From positions 1,447,001 to 1,511,000 of the forward strand of contig JAJTWR010000458.1 of the NCBI GenBank assembly GCA_021613335.1: DNA of 64,000 nucleotides, given 5' to 3'. Origin of the DNA: Whitmania pigra. Its lineage: Eukaryota > Annelida > Clitellata > Hirudinida > Haemopidae. The first letter of the stretch is position 1, and each line of letters starts with the position of its first letter. The notes below the pieces were generated by a model, which worked only from the letters and a program-made list of their open reading frames with translations, did no database searches and was not told the DNA's origin. The translations under genes and the position numbers were made by a program. This document shows, in pieces, positions 21,785-34,309 of the stretch.

Positions 21785-22310
21785 AGAGTTGCGTAACATC
21801 CAGCCCGCGGGGCACATCAGACCCAACAGGAAAAGTGAAAAACTCGGCATTTCAATTAATTTTCGTGAGGTTGCGATTGAACGTGGAGGCAGCAACATCT
21901 CTAAATCCAAAAATTTTTTCCCACTGAACTGGGAAACAGTCGAGTTACAGACTAATTCCATGGCATGACAGCGATGCCGCACCAATCAGCTTTTATAAAT
22001 TTCTATACATTTGCTGTGATTATTTTCCATTGTTAAGCAATACTACAAACATGCAGCCTGATATCTCAAAGATTGTTTTAGACAGAGAGCCTCAAACGTC
22101 ACGTTGACTTCTGTACCCCTAAAACTTAATATTGTCAAGGTGAATGCCAATCCATCTAGTTCACAATTTTGTCCTGTGCGTGTATATTATTGTTTGCGTT
22201 ATCTTGATAAGGTATAAAAAATGGAATCAATTTTATGTGGTCTCATTCGCTCGACTACTACCCTTTCTGGTCCTTAGCCTAAAAAGGTTGTGGACCACCG
22301 ATTTAAGGCA
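21785..22310. mobile_element. Possible small non-autonomous hAT-like element
   Basis: The left part has CAGAGTTGCGTAACATCC followed by AGCCCGCGGGGCACATC, a motif common just inside hAT ends. The right part ends AAAAGGTTGTGGACCACCG, whose complement is CGGTGGTCCACAACC. The two ends match only loosely and I found no clean target duplication, so this is tentative. The rest of 21548-22830 shows nothing else. Confidence 0.3.
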
Positions 22311-22827
22311 TTCTAAGATATTTGACCAGAGTTTTTTTCAACAAAATTTTTTAAGCGCTTCATTTTGCTCAATTCACGAAAAATGATACTGCATTCATTT
22401 AACTATCACACATCGATATTGAAAAAATAATAGGGGAACAAGTCGTACTTGAGTTAATAAAATTCAATTTCAGATTTACAATCAGGAAAGAAATGCTCCT
22501 GAATAATGTCAAAATTTACTCGGCAATAAAATTGTCTCAATACTCACCTCTATAGAACTTAGAATTCCCTCATTAACGATAATTTATTCAATGCTTCAAG
22601 GAAAACACAATCGAAGATATTAAAGTAATTTTTAAAATGTAATATTTGTGATGAAAGAAATAAAAATTTATTTGTTTATTAGGTGAAGCGAAATTATTAG
22701 CCACGTTATTAATTAAATATAATTATACATTATTAATAAACTTAATATTTTTTCTTATAATCAGCCTGCCTAACTTCTGCGGCGCAATTATTTGTAAAGC
22801 TCCAAAATGTGAAGAGGCATAAAAATT

Positions 22828-22890
22828 TCTTTAAGTCCAAATTATTTTAGCTAGGCAAGGACCTTAATCAAATAAATAAATAAAAACAAA
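22828..22890 (+). repeat. SINE/LINE-like 3' tail copy
   Basis: TTTAAGTCCAAATTATTTTA, then GCTAGGCAAGGACCTTAATC followed by AAATAAATAAATAAA. It matches the tail at 39475-39612 and, more weakly, 49383-49430. This is the 3' end of a short retroposon. Confidence 0.5.
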
Positions 22891-22918
22891 TAATAGCAGG
22901 GAGGGCATTTTAAGCATA

Positions 22919-23388
22919 TCTATCCATCCGTCCGTCCGTCCGTCCGTCCGTCCGTCCGTCCGTCCATCCATCCATCCGTCCGTCCGTCCATCCATCCATC
23001 CATCCATCCATCCATCCATCCATCCATCCATCCATCCATCCATCCATCCATCCCTCCATCCATCCATCCATCCATCCATCCATCCATCCATCCATCCATC
23101 CATCCATCCATCCATCCATCCATCCATCCATCCATCCATCCATCCATTCCATCCATCCATCCATCCATCCATCCATCCATCCATCCATCCATCCATCCAT
23201 CCATCCATCCATCCATCCATCCATCCATCCATCCATCCATCCATCCATCCATCCATCCATCCATCCATCCATCCATCCATCCATCCATCCATTCCATCCA
23301 TCCATCCATCCATCCATCCATCCATCCATCCATCCATCCATCCATCCATCCATCCATCCATCCATCCATCCATCCATCCCTCCATCAT
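22919..23388. repeat. CCAT tetranucleotide satellite, about 470 bp
   Basis: About 115 tandem CCAT/ATCC units, starting with a block of CCGT variants (22925-22990) and containing a few single-base changes and one-base slips (near 23148 and 23293). It starts about 30 bp after a retroposon tail ending in AAATAAATAAA. All three frames are open on the minus strand and give WMDG repeats; these are not genes. Confidence 0.97.
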
Positions 23389-23765
23389 AACTGTCCGGTG
23401 ATTACAATAAATCGACAGCACATGCAATAATTGCATCTGTAACTCGAAATATCTTTTCTCGAATTTCTCAAAATATGACATCTGGGCTCGCTGATGAATG
23501 CTCACTAAGAAGTTTGAGTAGATAAGAATTCAATCATGGAGAAATGAGTCAGAATAACAGAGTGAAAGTGTTTTCATGAATTGCGATGATGTTGCTGGGG
23601 ATAACGAAACAATGTTGGTGGTGCTTGTGGCGAAGTTAACGAATCGAGGAAAGTAATCATCCAGGGTAACTTTAAATTGAACCCACAACATAGATTATAG
23701 ATTTCCTTTGTAAATGATTGAAAATTGATTGCGGAATGCTTTATCGAGGTTTCTCTGCACTCCTC

Positions 23766-23768
23766 CCT

Positions 23769-23808
<40 letters not shown>
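23766..23808. repeat. CT dinucleotide microsatellite
   Basis: A C-rich start followed by about 17 CT units. Simple repeat in the spacer between PCF11 and the phosphatase gene. Confidence 0.9.
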
Positions 23809-23809
<1 letters not shown>

Positions 23810-23810
<1 letters not shown>

Positions 23811-25783
23811 AATGTGATCACCACCTGAAACTTGGTTAATAGAGCTGCATTCAACCATTCACATTTACATCAGCTTCCACCTGGACAGGGTCTTTCTCCC
23901 TGACAGAAAGGAAAACATTCGTTTCCGTCACCTTTGGTTGCACCAAGGTTATTTAGTTTTTGTGAAGCATTTTAGGAATTTAATTATTCATGAACTTTTC
24001 CATCATGTTGCACCTTTTATCCCCTCACCTTTCGCCATCTCGCCAACTCAGGTTTCGTTGACAAATAGCAATGTGATGAGTCATGAAATTCTGATTAGTC
24101 ATCGGGCCCTCTCCAATTTTCCTTTTCACCTTCCCTTACGTAGCTGTTTCCAAGTACGGCGAGCATATTCATATATTATCTTAAACGGCAGTTTGGTCGG
24201 GTCTTCTCTCCAGCTTTTAAATCTTATTACTTTGCAGACTTTTATTATTCACAAGTGTAAATAACCTCGCGCTTCAGTTACTTCTGCAAAGCGTTTGATG
24301 CATTGCAACGGGAGCTATTGCATTAGTAGTCAGCCATAAAATGGGTAGAATAATTAAGCACTATAATTAAAAAGCACCTTGGACAAAACTCGGATACTGG
24401 ATAATTCTGCAACTGACGATTTGCGTTCAACAACGGCAAGTTATCATTTTTGGAATAATAAAAAAAAGAGTTAATTTTAATAGTACTATTTCAACCTAAT
24501 CATGCCTATGGAAATCGTAGGAAATGAGATAATCGTGAGATTGTAGACATTTATTGAAAATATTTGCTTTTAAAAAAACAAACAAAGCTAAAAACATATT
24601 ATTACAAAGTTATTTAAAATATGTAATAACTATGCCAGGTTATTAGGAAATTTAAAAACTAAAACACTCCTGTCAGCTGTTTGGATTGTACATCTATAGC
24701 CATCTCAGTCGCTATTGGACGCCGGTTAGATCATGCTCTATTTTCGTAGCGTTTCCATTTTTAGCTCGAAAACTTATAATTTTTGAGTTTTTCTTTTTAA
24801 AATTGAACAAGTACGAGATAAGCTGAGGTCGCGGCAAACTGTAGCACGAGGTTGTAACAAATAAAATGATAGACACGCGATTCTTAAACTCAAAACATAA
24901 GTAATCTCGTTGAAATTCTCCATGCATATAGTCACGGAATATTATGCGGACTTGCAAGCATCCTAAACACTGGATTTGAGAACGGTTGACAAAACAGTGC
25001 TGTTACGGTTTTTTAGTTACCTAATTATATGAAAAGATTTCTGCAAGACATTTAGTCTAAATATAGTTGCTTATATACTTCTGGAGCTTATTAGAACAGC
25101 AAATCAAACCGAAATACTTAAAATTATTACCTGGTACGTCTCCATTTATTTGTTTTTTAACTTGTGCAAATATTTCAATAATTGGAATTAGGTTTACAGT
25201 AGATATTGTGGTCAAGTGCCCATGAATCTCATTAGCAGTTTGTTACAGTTTTAAGTTGAAAATTTAGAATAAATGCAAAGAATAGTTTGAGTACTGATGT
25301 GAAAGCCATGACAACATTCAAACTGACAGTATTGATTTGTTGCAAGTTTTAATTTTAATTAGCAATGAAATTTAGTAAAATTGTATTTCATTTAATAAAA
25401 TAGAATTTATGTTCATTTTTCTTTAAAGGAAGAGCACTTGGAACACTTGAAAATGAAACTGCATTTCAACTCTTACCTCATTAACCCTGAGAAACTGCTA
25501 TGAACACAGTTCAGGTCATTATTAAATGCTCTGAGCATATTCAGCAGAAAGAAAGCTAGTTTTTCATAAAAAGGGGCATCATCTTTTATTATGTCCACCG
25601 ATGCTCGTTAACACTCTCTTGTTTGAATCCGAAATTAGAGAGAGAGTTTCTATGGAAATGTGATGACAAGGCAAGACATACCCATGCCTGGAAATTTTGG
25701 CAGTAAAAGATAAACCATAAAAGTTAATCTGTGGTAAATTTGGTGCCAGTAAAGAATATTCACGCCATCCTCGCTTGTGCAAG
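23810..25783. other. PCF11-DUSP spacer and presumed phosphatase promoter region
   Basis: No recognisable exon, transposon protein or RNA gene. Because the first coding exon of the phosphatase gene starts at 25784, its leader and promoter should lie in the last part of this stretch, but no core-promoter motif is clear. Confidence 0.4.
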
Positions 25784-28700
25784 ATGTCTGGCAAGGAGGA
25801 GTGGAAGTTGATATCACCCCAGGAACTGGCATCTCTGTTGACACTTGTGGATGACAAGGTGACAAAATAAATGATTGATTGGTATCTTCAATATTCACAT
25901 TTACTTTTTATTAATGATACATTAATTTATTTTAAATTCAGAAACTAATGGTAGAAAATGAAAAAATTTTGTTTTAAAGAATTTTATTCCTTTAATATGG
26001 ATTGCAAACCCTTATTTAAAAAATTTTAACAGAATTTATTGTTGCTACATAGAAAAAATGCTAAGCAAAATGCATTTGGATGCACCTCACAATAATTTTG
26101 TTTCGGCATCGTGAATTTCAAACTGAACGCATCTCATTTGTTTAGATTTAAAGCTTGTGACGATGCAAAGAAAGATGAGTGGAGTTGTGTGTGTGTGTGT
26201 GTGTGTGTAGCTGTATCAATTAGCATTCATTACTCAACAGGATTGTTAGTATGGAAGATGCTTGTTGTTGAGAGTTGTAATGAGTAAATATGGATGATGT
26301 CATAGATAAAGCAATAGTTGCCAATATGATTATGATAGTAACGATGATAATGATAATGATGTGCATTTTCGAAATTCCATCTTTGATTAGTCAGCTTGTC
26401 AGCATAGTGCATATTTTAATCAGCCTGTATCACCTTAAACTTAACTCTTCTTTTATTGAATTTCTTTAGCAAGAAATACTTATAACATTAATAATTAACT
26501 AAATACATAATACTAGTGTGATAATGCTATAGTTATAGATGCAATTAAAAGTCAGTGGAAATATTATAATAATACTGGAAGACCAGTTAAACTTAAAATG
26601 AAAGAATCTGTTGCAAACAACATCCAATAACTTATTGGAGAACTGAATGTCAACAACATGGACTGGTTAAACCCTGCCCTATTTTTTTTAGCTGCTTCTG
26701 AAACAACAGGAAAGCAATAGCAACCATTGTGATGATGCAATTCTAATTAATCTATGTGAAAATAGAAGGAAATCTTGTTTATGGTCAAATACCTGACCAT
26801 CCATCCATCCATCTTTCCGCCTTTATGTTCATTGGCTGGAAAGAAGAAGCACCTGCTTTTGAATTCCAAAGGTTCAATGCAATCATGTAGGCATCCATTC
26901 AGAACTTTCAGAATGTCTTGGAGAAATGTTTAAGGAAGGATGCCTTGGTACTCTTGATAGTTGTTGTTACTGTTATCATCATTGTTGTTGTTTTCATTAG
27001 TGTTATTGTTGATGTTGATGATGATGTTGTTGTTGTTATTAATGTTGTTATTTTTGTCATCTGCTTCTATTACTGTGTCGGTCTGTCTCTCCGTTCATTA
27101 GGCAAGCATCTTTGATGAAACGTAATTGAGAGCATACATTTCAAGGTACACTGTTTAATGCCTTCCTAGGATATTAGAGTGAGTGATGCTGAGCTTATTC
27201 ATTTGGGAATATTTGGATGTGTTATTCATTGGATTCCACGTCATCAATTCCTCTGTCTCTTAATCATGCACTCTTTCATCATTTCATCATTCATTAGACA
27301 GTTAATTGACGTCGATCCAAATTATGCTCTTACTGTGGAAGACATTTTAAGAGTAGTTGGTAATGAATTTCTTGATTTACGCTGATCAAAGCAATTTTTA
27401 TGATGTCTTAATATTGAGTGATATCAGAGACTACATTCTGCACTTCATTAATGTTGGCTTTCAGATGCTGAAATAGATTTGAATGATTTCAAACAGTTAC
27501 ATTGGGCACTTAACGGCATCACGGCTGCATTTAGGCCTTGAACTATCAGCTCAAAAACTCTTCTGGAAAAAGTGTTCTTCAGTGGAAATAAGAGTCCAAA
27601 CACTGCATTGCTGTTGTTTCTCATCTTATTGCCTTGCTCTTGGGTTTTCTCGAAGTCATTACTTTAAGAGAAATTTCTCCTTCCAGTTTGCCCGTGGAAA
27701 TTGCTTTTTTTTCGAGCCAGCCTTATCCATCCGTCTGTCAGAATTAAATTTCTTTTCCTAAAACAAAGTTTTAAAATTGAATTTGAAATAATTCATTGCC
27801 AATGCTCTTCTTTTTTCCTGATTGAATCTGATTTTGATGTAAAATAAAATGTTTCAAACTTTGTCTTTCTAAAATGCAGATGAGATTGGAATTCTGTAAA
27901 GTAACAATTTTTAAATATGTATTGAAGCACTGGAAGAAAATATTCACTGTTTATACTGATGAGATGTCTTCAAGTCGTTATTATTATTATCATTATCGTT
28001 ACTATCATTGTTACCTATTTTGATAATAATATTAATAATTTCAAAAAAAAATTTGATATACTCTCATGATATTAATTTCAATTAATAAAATGTATTAAAG
28101 TAACAGGTGGCAAGGCCTCATCAAAAATATGTTATCGCAGTTGCGCTTCTGGTGTCTGTGCAACCACACATGCTCAAACAACACCTGATATCACTAAAAA
28201 CACAGTAAAAATGTCCCATAGCATTTACAAAGCAATCCTAGGCTTCTCACAATTGCTTCAGCTTTGCATAACCACAGTTTCAAATAGGATCTGTCATGGT
28301 GTGGATTGTAATCGCACCATTATTTCCAAATGTTGTAAGAGATGACTGCTGACAATTGTCTGAGGTTTATGCATTCAGTTCTAATTCTGATCACTTTGTA
28401 ACAATCAAGAGATTGTATTCAAGTTTTGATTATCATTGGCTCAGAGGGTGGCATGCCCACGACCGACAGTAAAAAGCAAAAGTCGTTAGGTTTCTTACAT
28501 CTTCTTGGATGCAGCGCTATACAAATAAAGTTATGTGAAGTTCATACAATTATTATCCCATCACCCATTATTAATTGTTATTCAAATATCAAATATGCAA
28601 AATTTCCTGATATTTTTAACCAGCTAAAACAATTTCTGTATGAGATTTATTATGTATAAATAAAAAATTATTAAGGAGAAATGTCATTTGAATCATTAAT

Positions 28701-31700
28701 CACGTAAATCAGTCAACCACTTCTCAGTATTACATGTCATTTAATGTATTAGACATGTCGATTCATTAATGATTAGAAATGTCTTACTTTGTGTGGCAGC
28801 TTTATATATTTATTTCCAGGAAAGATTGGTAATAGATAGCAGGTCGTTTCTGGAGTTCAACACCTGCCACATAAGGGGAGCAATCAATGTTTCATTTTCC
28901 AAGATGATCAAGAGGGACCTGCAGAATCATCAGGTAGTTGACAATTCAAAAAATATGTCAATATGGTTATTATTATTATTATTATTATTATTATCATTAT
29001 TATTATTATTGTTATTATCCCTTTTTGACTGTCATTCATTGGGTATACGTCATCTAAACTTCAGGCAAAAACAAAACCTTTGCCCTATGTGAAAATTTCT
29101 AAGGAATTTTTCTGATTAAATTCATGAATGAGGATTTTAGGCTTTAAAAAGGACACTGATCTGATAAGAGATTTAAAAAAAAAAGCTTAAAAATTTCAGA
29201 GCTTGGTTATTGTAATTAGTAATTACAACATTGTCCCATGTTTTTGTTGCCACGTGTGTTTATTCTATGCAAAGGTTGTCATCCTTATTGGAAGGACATA
29301 GTTGAAAAGTCACAATTCATGCATTACGATGAAAGTCAATCAAAACATTTTATTTTTTTATTAAAAATTTTATCAAAAGAAAAATCAAAAATGCTTTTCA
29401 GCATTCGTCTGCTAAAAGTTATTTGTGATCTAGTGCACGAACCTGTGCATTCAAAGAAATATTTCTTGAAAGCAATCAGAGAAAAAAATTGATTATGATT
29501 AATTATGATAGATGATTTGAAATAAATTGAGAAATATTCTCAAAGACACAATGATATTGGAATGGAATTATTTTATCTTCCAGTTGCCTGTCAAACAACT
29601 CTTGGCTCTGAGTCATAACAAGCTGGACTTTGACCTAGAATATGACGTCATCGTTGTCTATGACCAGTGCACGACTCATCCGAATCTGCTTTCTGAAGAT
29701 TGCTTCCTCTTTGTGCTCATGGAAAAGCTGGTGTCGGAGTTTAAGAATGTCAGATTTCTCATAGGTTTGCTCCTCAATTCCATGCTATTGTAATCTCTTC
29801 ATTTTAGAACCAATTTGTGGAAAAACCAATTTAAAAAGAGTGATGGATGTGTGTTATTAAGCCCTCTAAAGATAGAAGCACACCATTCTTGGCTCGAATC
29901 TTTTTAGCAATTCATGCTAAAAAGATGATCATTTCCTGCTTGAGGTCAGGCTTGTGCTATGGAATTTTATAGAATAGCAGTGGTCTGTGTTTGGATAGAG
30001 ATGCGCAATAGAAATTGGCAATTAACTAGTTGCGATTGCTCGATTGCTCGTTAAGAAGGCATTTTTAAGATTTAATCTGTGTGCCTTCATTGAAAACTAG
30101 TCAGGTAAGTTTCGTACAAGGTGAGCGTAAGCTTCAAAGACAGTGGAATGTTATTCTAAGTGAAAAGCATTCTTTCACTCTGGATTGGAGTGTAAGTAAC
30201 TTTAGATTACACTTTATAAAATCTTTTAAAATAATAAAAACATTTCTAAAATAATTTTTTAATTCCTAGGTGGCCTAATAGATTTTCAAGCAAAATTTCA
30301 TCTCTTGTGCGATACTCAGAGATCGTTATCCTTTCTTTCATCATCGTCGATGCCATCATCTTCGTCTTCATCTAGGCAAAAATGCTTGCTCTCACTGTCA
30401 CAACCATGCATGTCTTTTTCCAATGGTGGACCTACCAGAATTTTGCCATTTCTGTTTCTTGGATCTCAGCAGGATGCTCTCTCGCAGGAGATATTGAAGG
30501 TGACATTTGTTATTGAACCATTAACGGTAAACATATTGAGATAATGAGGGTGTTTGTAAAATTATTTACCATCTTAAGATAAATGAGGAGTAACTTGGCA
30601 TTTTAAAGTGTCGGTAATGAATCATTCGTGATAAGGAAAGGCCATTGAAGTTAATGTATACTGCAAAATGTAGATTATATCAAAGAATCATTACTTGCCA
30701 AGCAGATGCTTAGGACACAATCAATGATAAAGTGACTCACACTGTTGATTCATAAATAAATGCGGAGCTGACGAGTCATGATGCATAAATAAATAAGTAA
30801 TGTAAGCACAGACAGGTGTAATAAATTTATTTTGGTCATAGTCACCAACAAAGCATTTGAAGTCATATTGGATTTCAACCAGGTTTACTGTCATGACATT
30901 TGTATTTAAACTCTTTTATTTGGTATTTTACATTTAGTTGTACTTCCATACAAATTAATCTATTGATTTCAGCAAAATGGAATATCCTACATCCTCAATG
31001 TAAGCACGAATGGGGAGGAGCCATCTTTCTTAGGTGATGGTCATTTCATCAGAATTCCAGTCCACGACAGTCACAATGATAAACTGCTTCCGCATTTTAA
31101 TACCGCCTTCCAATTTATCGGTTAGATTTTATTCTAGAGGATTTTCTTAGGAAGGCATGATCTTTAAGCTGACTTTTGTAGAAATACATTCTCTTTCAAA
31201 TATTGAACGGTTTAAGATATCTGTACTACATGCATGTGTGTGTTTATATGTGTCTAGAATTCATTTTTCTAAAAACCCTTTATTTCTAAATAATTCTCTA
31301 ATTTCATTTGGGAAAAGTTTAACAACAATAATAACAATACGACATGATTTAGTCGTTCCAGAAAAACACGCATTCATTATGATCGTCACATTGTGGCAAT
31401 AGACTGCTTTTTGTTTTTAAACAAGGTTGAATTTATAAGAATGTTAGTTTATTATTTATTTAGATAAGGTTAGAGAAGCTAATGGGTGTGTCTTGGTCCA
31501 CTGTTTGGCTGGAATTTCCAGGTCTCCAACATTGGCCATTGCTTATCTGATGAAGTATCTTGGACTCACCTGTGATGAAGCTTATAAGTGATTATATTTT
31601 TTCGAATTTTGATTGAATTGAATGATGATATTAATATTTGCATAAATGTTTAGCAAGGGGTTTTATTATATTAATAATATTCTGAATTTAATCATTATTG

Positions 31701-34309
31701 CTCGAATTCTATTTTTTTCTAAGTCTGGATGGCATATTGCACAACATGTTTAAGTTAATATAATTATGATGTTGATAGTTTAAAGTGCTCTATAGCTATT
31801 GTTATCTTTATTTAAAAGGTATGTCAAGGACAAAAGACCCACCATATCTCCAAATTTTAATTTTCTTGGCCAGTTGCTTGAATATGAAAAATGTCTCAGA
31901 CCAAAATCAGGAACAGAAGCCTTCTCAGCATCTTCTCTTGATATAGAAAACTCTTTTACAGGAAAAGTCAAATTTAATTCATTTTCAGTTCTCAATAATT
32001 GGATTGAATGTGACAAAAGTATAGATTTTGATGGCAAAGGGCAGAGTAAAAGCAGTGAACTCAATTTAGAAGATGGCATTAAAGAAGATTTTCATGAAAA
32101 AAAATCCGAAGTGTTAATCTCAGTAAAACAAGAAGTAATTAAGGGGCAGAAGCAAGTGAACAGAGTGATGACCGAAGCATTCTCTATGAGTTTGTCTCTG
32201 AAATCTCCCTCCAGACCCTCAACCCTGCTTCACTCTTCAACTGAAACTCTGTCAAAACTTAATTTTTCCACTTCTTCAATCTCCTCAAGCAAAGTGAAAC
32301 CTAGTCCAATTTTAGAAGTCCCTTCTCCAGAAGAAATTGTCAGGCAGAAAATTTCTTGTTTGAATGATTCTTTGCAGCTTCAAAGAGAGTTTAAAAGTGC
32401 ATCTAGTCATCACGTTCCGACTTCTAGTCACCTTGAACTTGAAAATACTCCGGAGAGGTTTCAAGAACCAAATCATACTACCTCCACCTCGACAAGTGAC
32501 ACGGCAGTCTCTCAGCTGTCAGAAGACACTGACAACATCCACGAATGTAAACACGATTTTCAAAGAGCTCGTGCTACCCATAATTTTCACCATCAGAGGG
32601 GAACTTCCCAGCATCACGGTCAACGATTAAAAACTCATCTGCAAAAATTCAACAGAAGGTACAATCACTCGAAGAGCCATTTGGAGTACTGTCCAAATTA
32701 TAATCACCAGCCCTACCACCACCAGTTTTATGGCTTCCCCCAAAGCACTCACTTTCCCTACAGGTTTCCACCCACTCACCAGTGCTTTCCTCACTTTCAT
32801 TCCACTCAGCCTCCGCCCGTGTATTTCCACCGTCCGTTTCCACCGTCGGGATTCGTTTTCCTTCCCAACTACCCGAATTACTTTAACGGTCACCAGTACT
32901 ACGGCAACGTCGACCTTCGCCATTACCCGAACGGCCACCACGGCAACCATCATCGACATTCCTTTTTTGCTTCTAGCAGTAGCAACAGCTTTTATCATTT
33001 TCCACCCACTGGAAATTTTGTTTTTAAAGAGGATCCTAGTGGTAGTTTTATAAATAAGAGCTTCTCCGGTCGCAACTCTTTTCCTCCTGCCGACTCTTTT
33101 CATCCGTCGTCCCATTTCATCGATGGACGGGATTTTGTGAATCCTTATCCGAGAAGTGAAAGATTCGATTGTCACGCCGATCCATCAAATGTTTTGGGGT
33201 TTTCCAATAAATGGTCTAATCGGCCGACGGGCCGTAAAGAAACGGGGACGTCACGCAAATCCGGTCGTGCAGGTCCATTGCTTTCCAAAATTGGTAATAA
33301 AAGCTTTTGCGGGAACGTCGGAGAGGCATTAACAAAAATTGAAATTTTAAGTAATCCAATCGTCCAAAATTTGCCGACAGAAAACGACGTGACTGCAGTT
33401 ACAAGAGAGCACTGCCTCGATCGTCTGCCTGTTTCATTGCCTTCTTCAGCTGCAGTGACCGTTAATTTGTTGGAAGCGAGCAATGGGACCGACAGACTTA
33501 TATATTCACTCAAAAAAGCGCCTTTACGACTTAGGCCTAATAGCATAGCATTGCAAAATATTCAATTACAATCGAGTCTCGTAAATGATTCCAATTGTAT
33601 GCACATTTCCGAATCAACAAAATCTGAAGAATTAAATAAAGGAGATGCTCAAAATCTTTCCAATTCCAAATTCCAAAAAGAAGCTTGCAAAGAGGATTCA
33701 GTTGTCATAGGTAACGAGCTGATGATGGATAAAAGAAACAGAAACAAATTTTCAGATGGGTGTAATGAAAATATTAAAATAGATTTCTGTAGCGTTAGAG
33801 AGGAAGCTAGGGATGTGTTTGGGTCGGTGGTGAGAGAAGTTCATTCTCTTAGTGACGAAAATGAGACGCTGTGTTCATCCTTGATTTCTTTGTCCCACAC
33901 AATTAGACCGGCTGCAGCTGCTAATTCATTCAGGGAAGCATTATCATCATCTGCATCATCTTCATCTTCTTCATCGTCCAGGAAATCACGAAGCTTGGAG
34001 GACATCATAAACACTCCGAGAGCACTTCATGCAGCCACTTGCACAAAGATTAAAAGACTCGACAAGTCGACCGGCGACGACAAATGTCGTAGCCCGTCTG
34101 GCGAGGCACATTTGCCGATCCTTCCCTTGACCGAAAGTTATTCGGGAAACGATGTCAATCCAAAAAAGCAATTCAAATTATTAGAAATGTTCAATGCTAG
34201 TCACGGATGGCAATCAGACGAAGGCCGGCCGGAAACGGGCGGCATGCTGTCGAGCGGAGGTAGTCAAAATTCTCTCCATGGCAATGCAGAGGTCGTGGAA
34301 GTGTCTTGA
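25784..34309 (+). CDS. DUSP16-like: MAP-kinase phosphatase of the DUSP8/DUSP16 type
   Basis: Dual-specificity phosphatases of this group dephosphorylate the Thr-X-Tyr motif of JNK/p38. Seven exons keep phase: 25784-25858, 28820-28933, 29584-29764, 30270-30499, 30973-31120, 31464-31587, 31819-34309 (3363 nt, 1120 aa plus stop). Residues 1-25 (MSGKEEWKLISPQELASLL...) lead into a rhodanese-like MAPK-docking domain, with VIDSRSFLEFNTCHI and the basic docking stretch SKMIKRDL (52-59). The catalytic domain starts near GPTRILPFLFLGSQ. It has the general-acid Asp at about 232 (IPVHDSHND) and the signature HCLAGISRSPT, Cys at about 263, and ends KDKRPTISPNFNFLGQLLEY. The remaining 800 residues, in one exon, are disordered: Ser-rich segments and a His/Tyr/Phe/Pro-rich stretch around 530-705. 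Start: the only ATG that gives the family N terminus in phase with the rhodanese exon. Confidence 0.93.
25859..28819. other. First intron of the DUSP gene
   Basis: A 2.96-kb intron. It contains a GT microsatellite (about 26190-26208), GTT/GAT-rich runs (about 26950-27050), and a possible orphan exon at 27301-27385. Positions 28436-28535 look like the 3' part of a retroposon, with GCAGCGCTATACAAATAAAG at its end. No complete gene was seen. Confidence 0.5.

Noticed and set aside
22864..23505. Open frames encoding WMDG repeats
   Set aside because: Pure translation of the CCAT satellite; all three frames are open because no unit permutation contains a stop.
32627..33546. Long minus-strand frames opposite the phosphatase tail
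   Set aside because: Shadows of the biased codon composition of the DUSP last exon; no splice or domain support.
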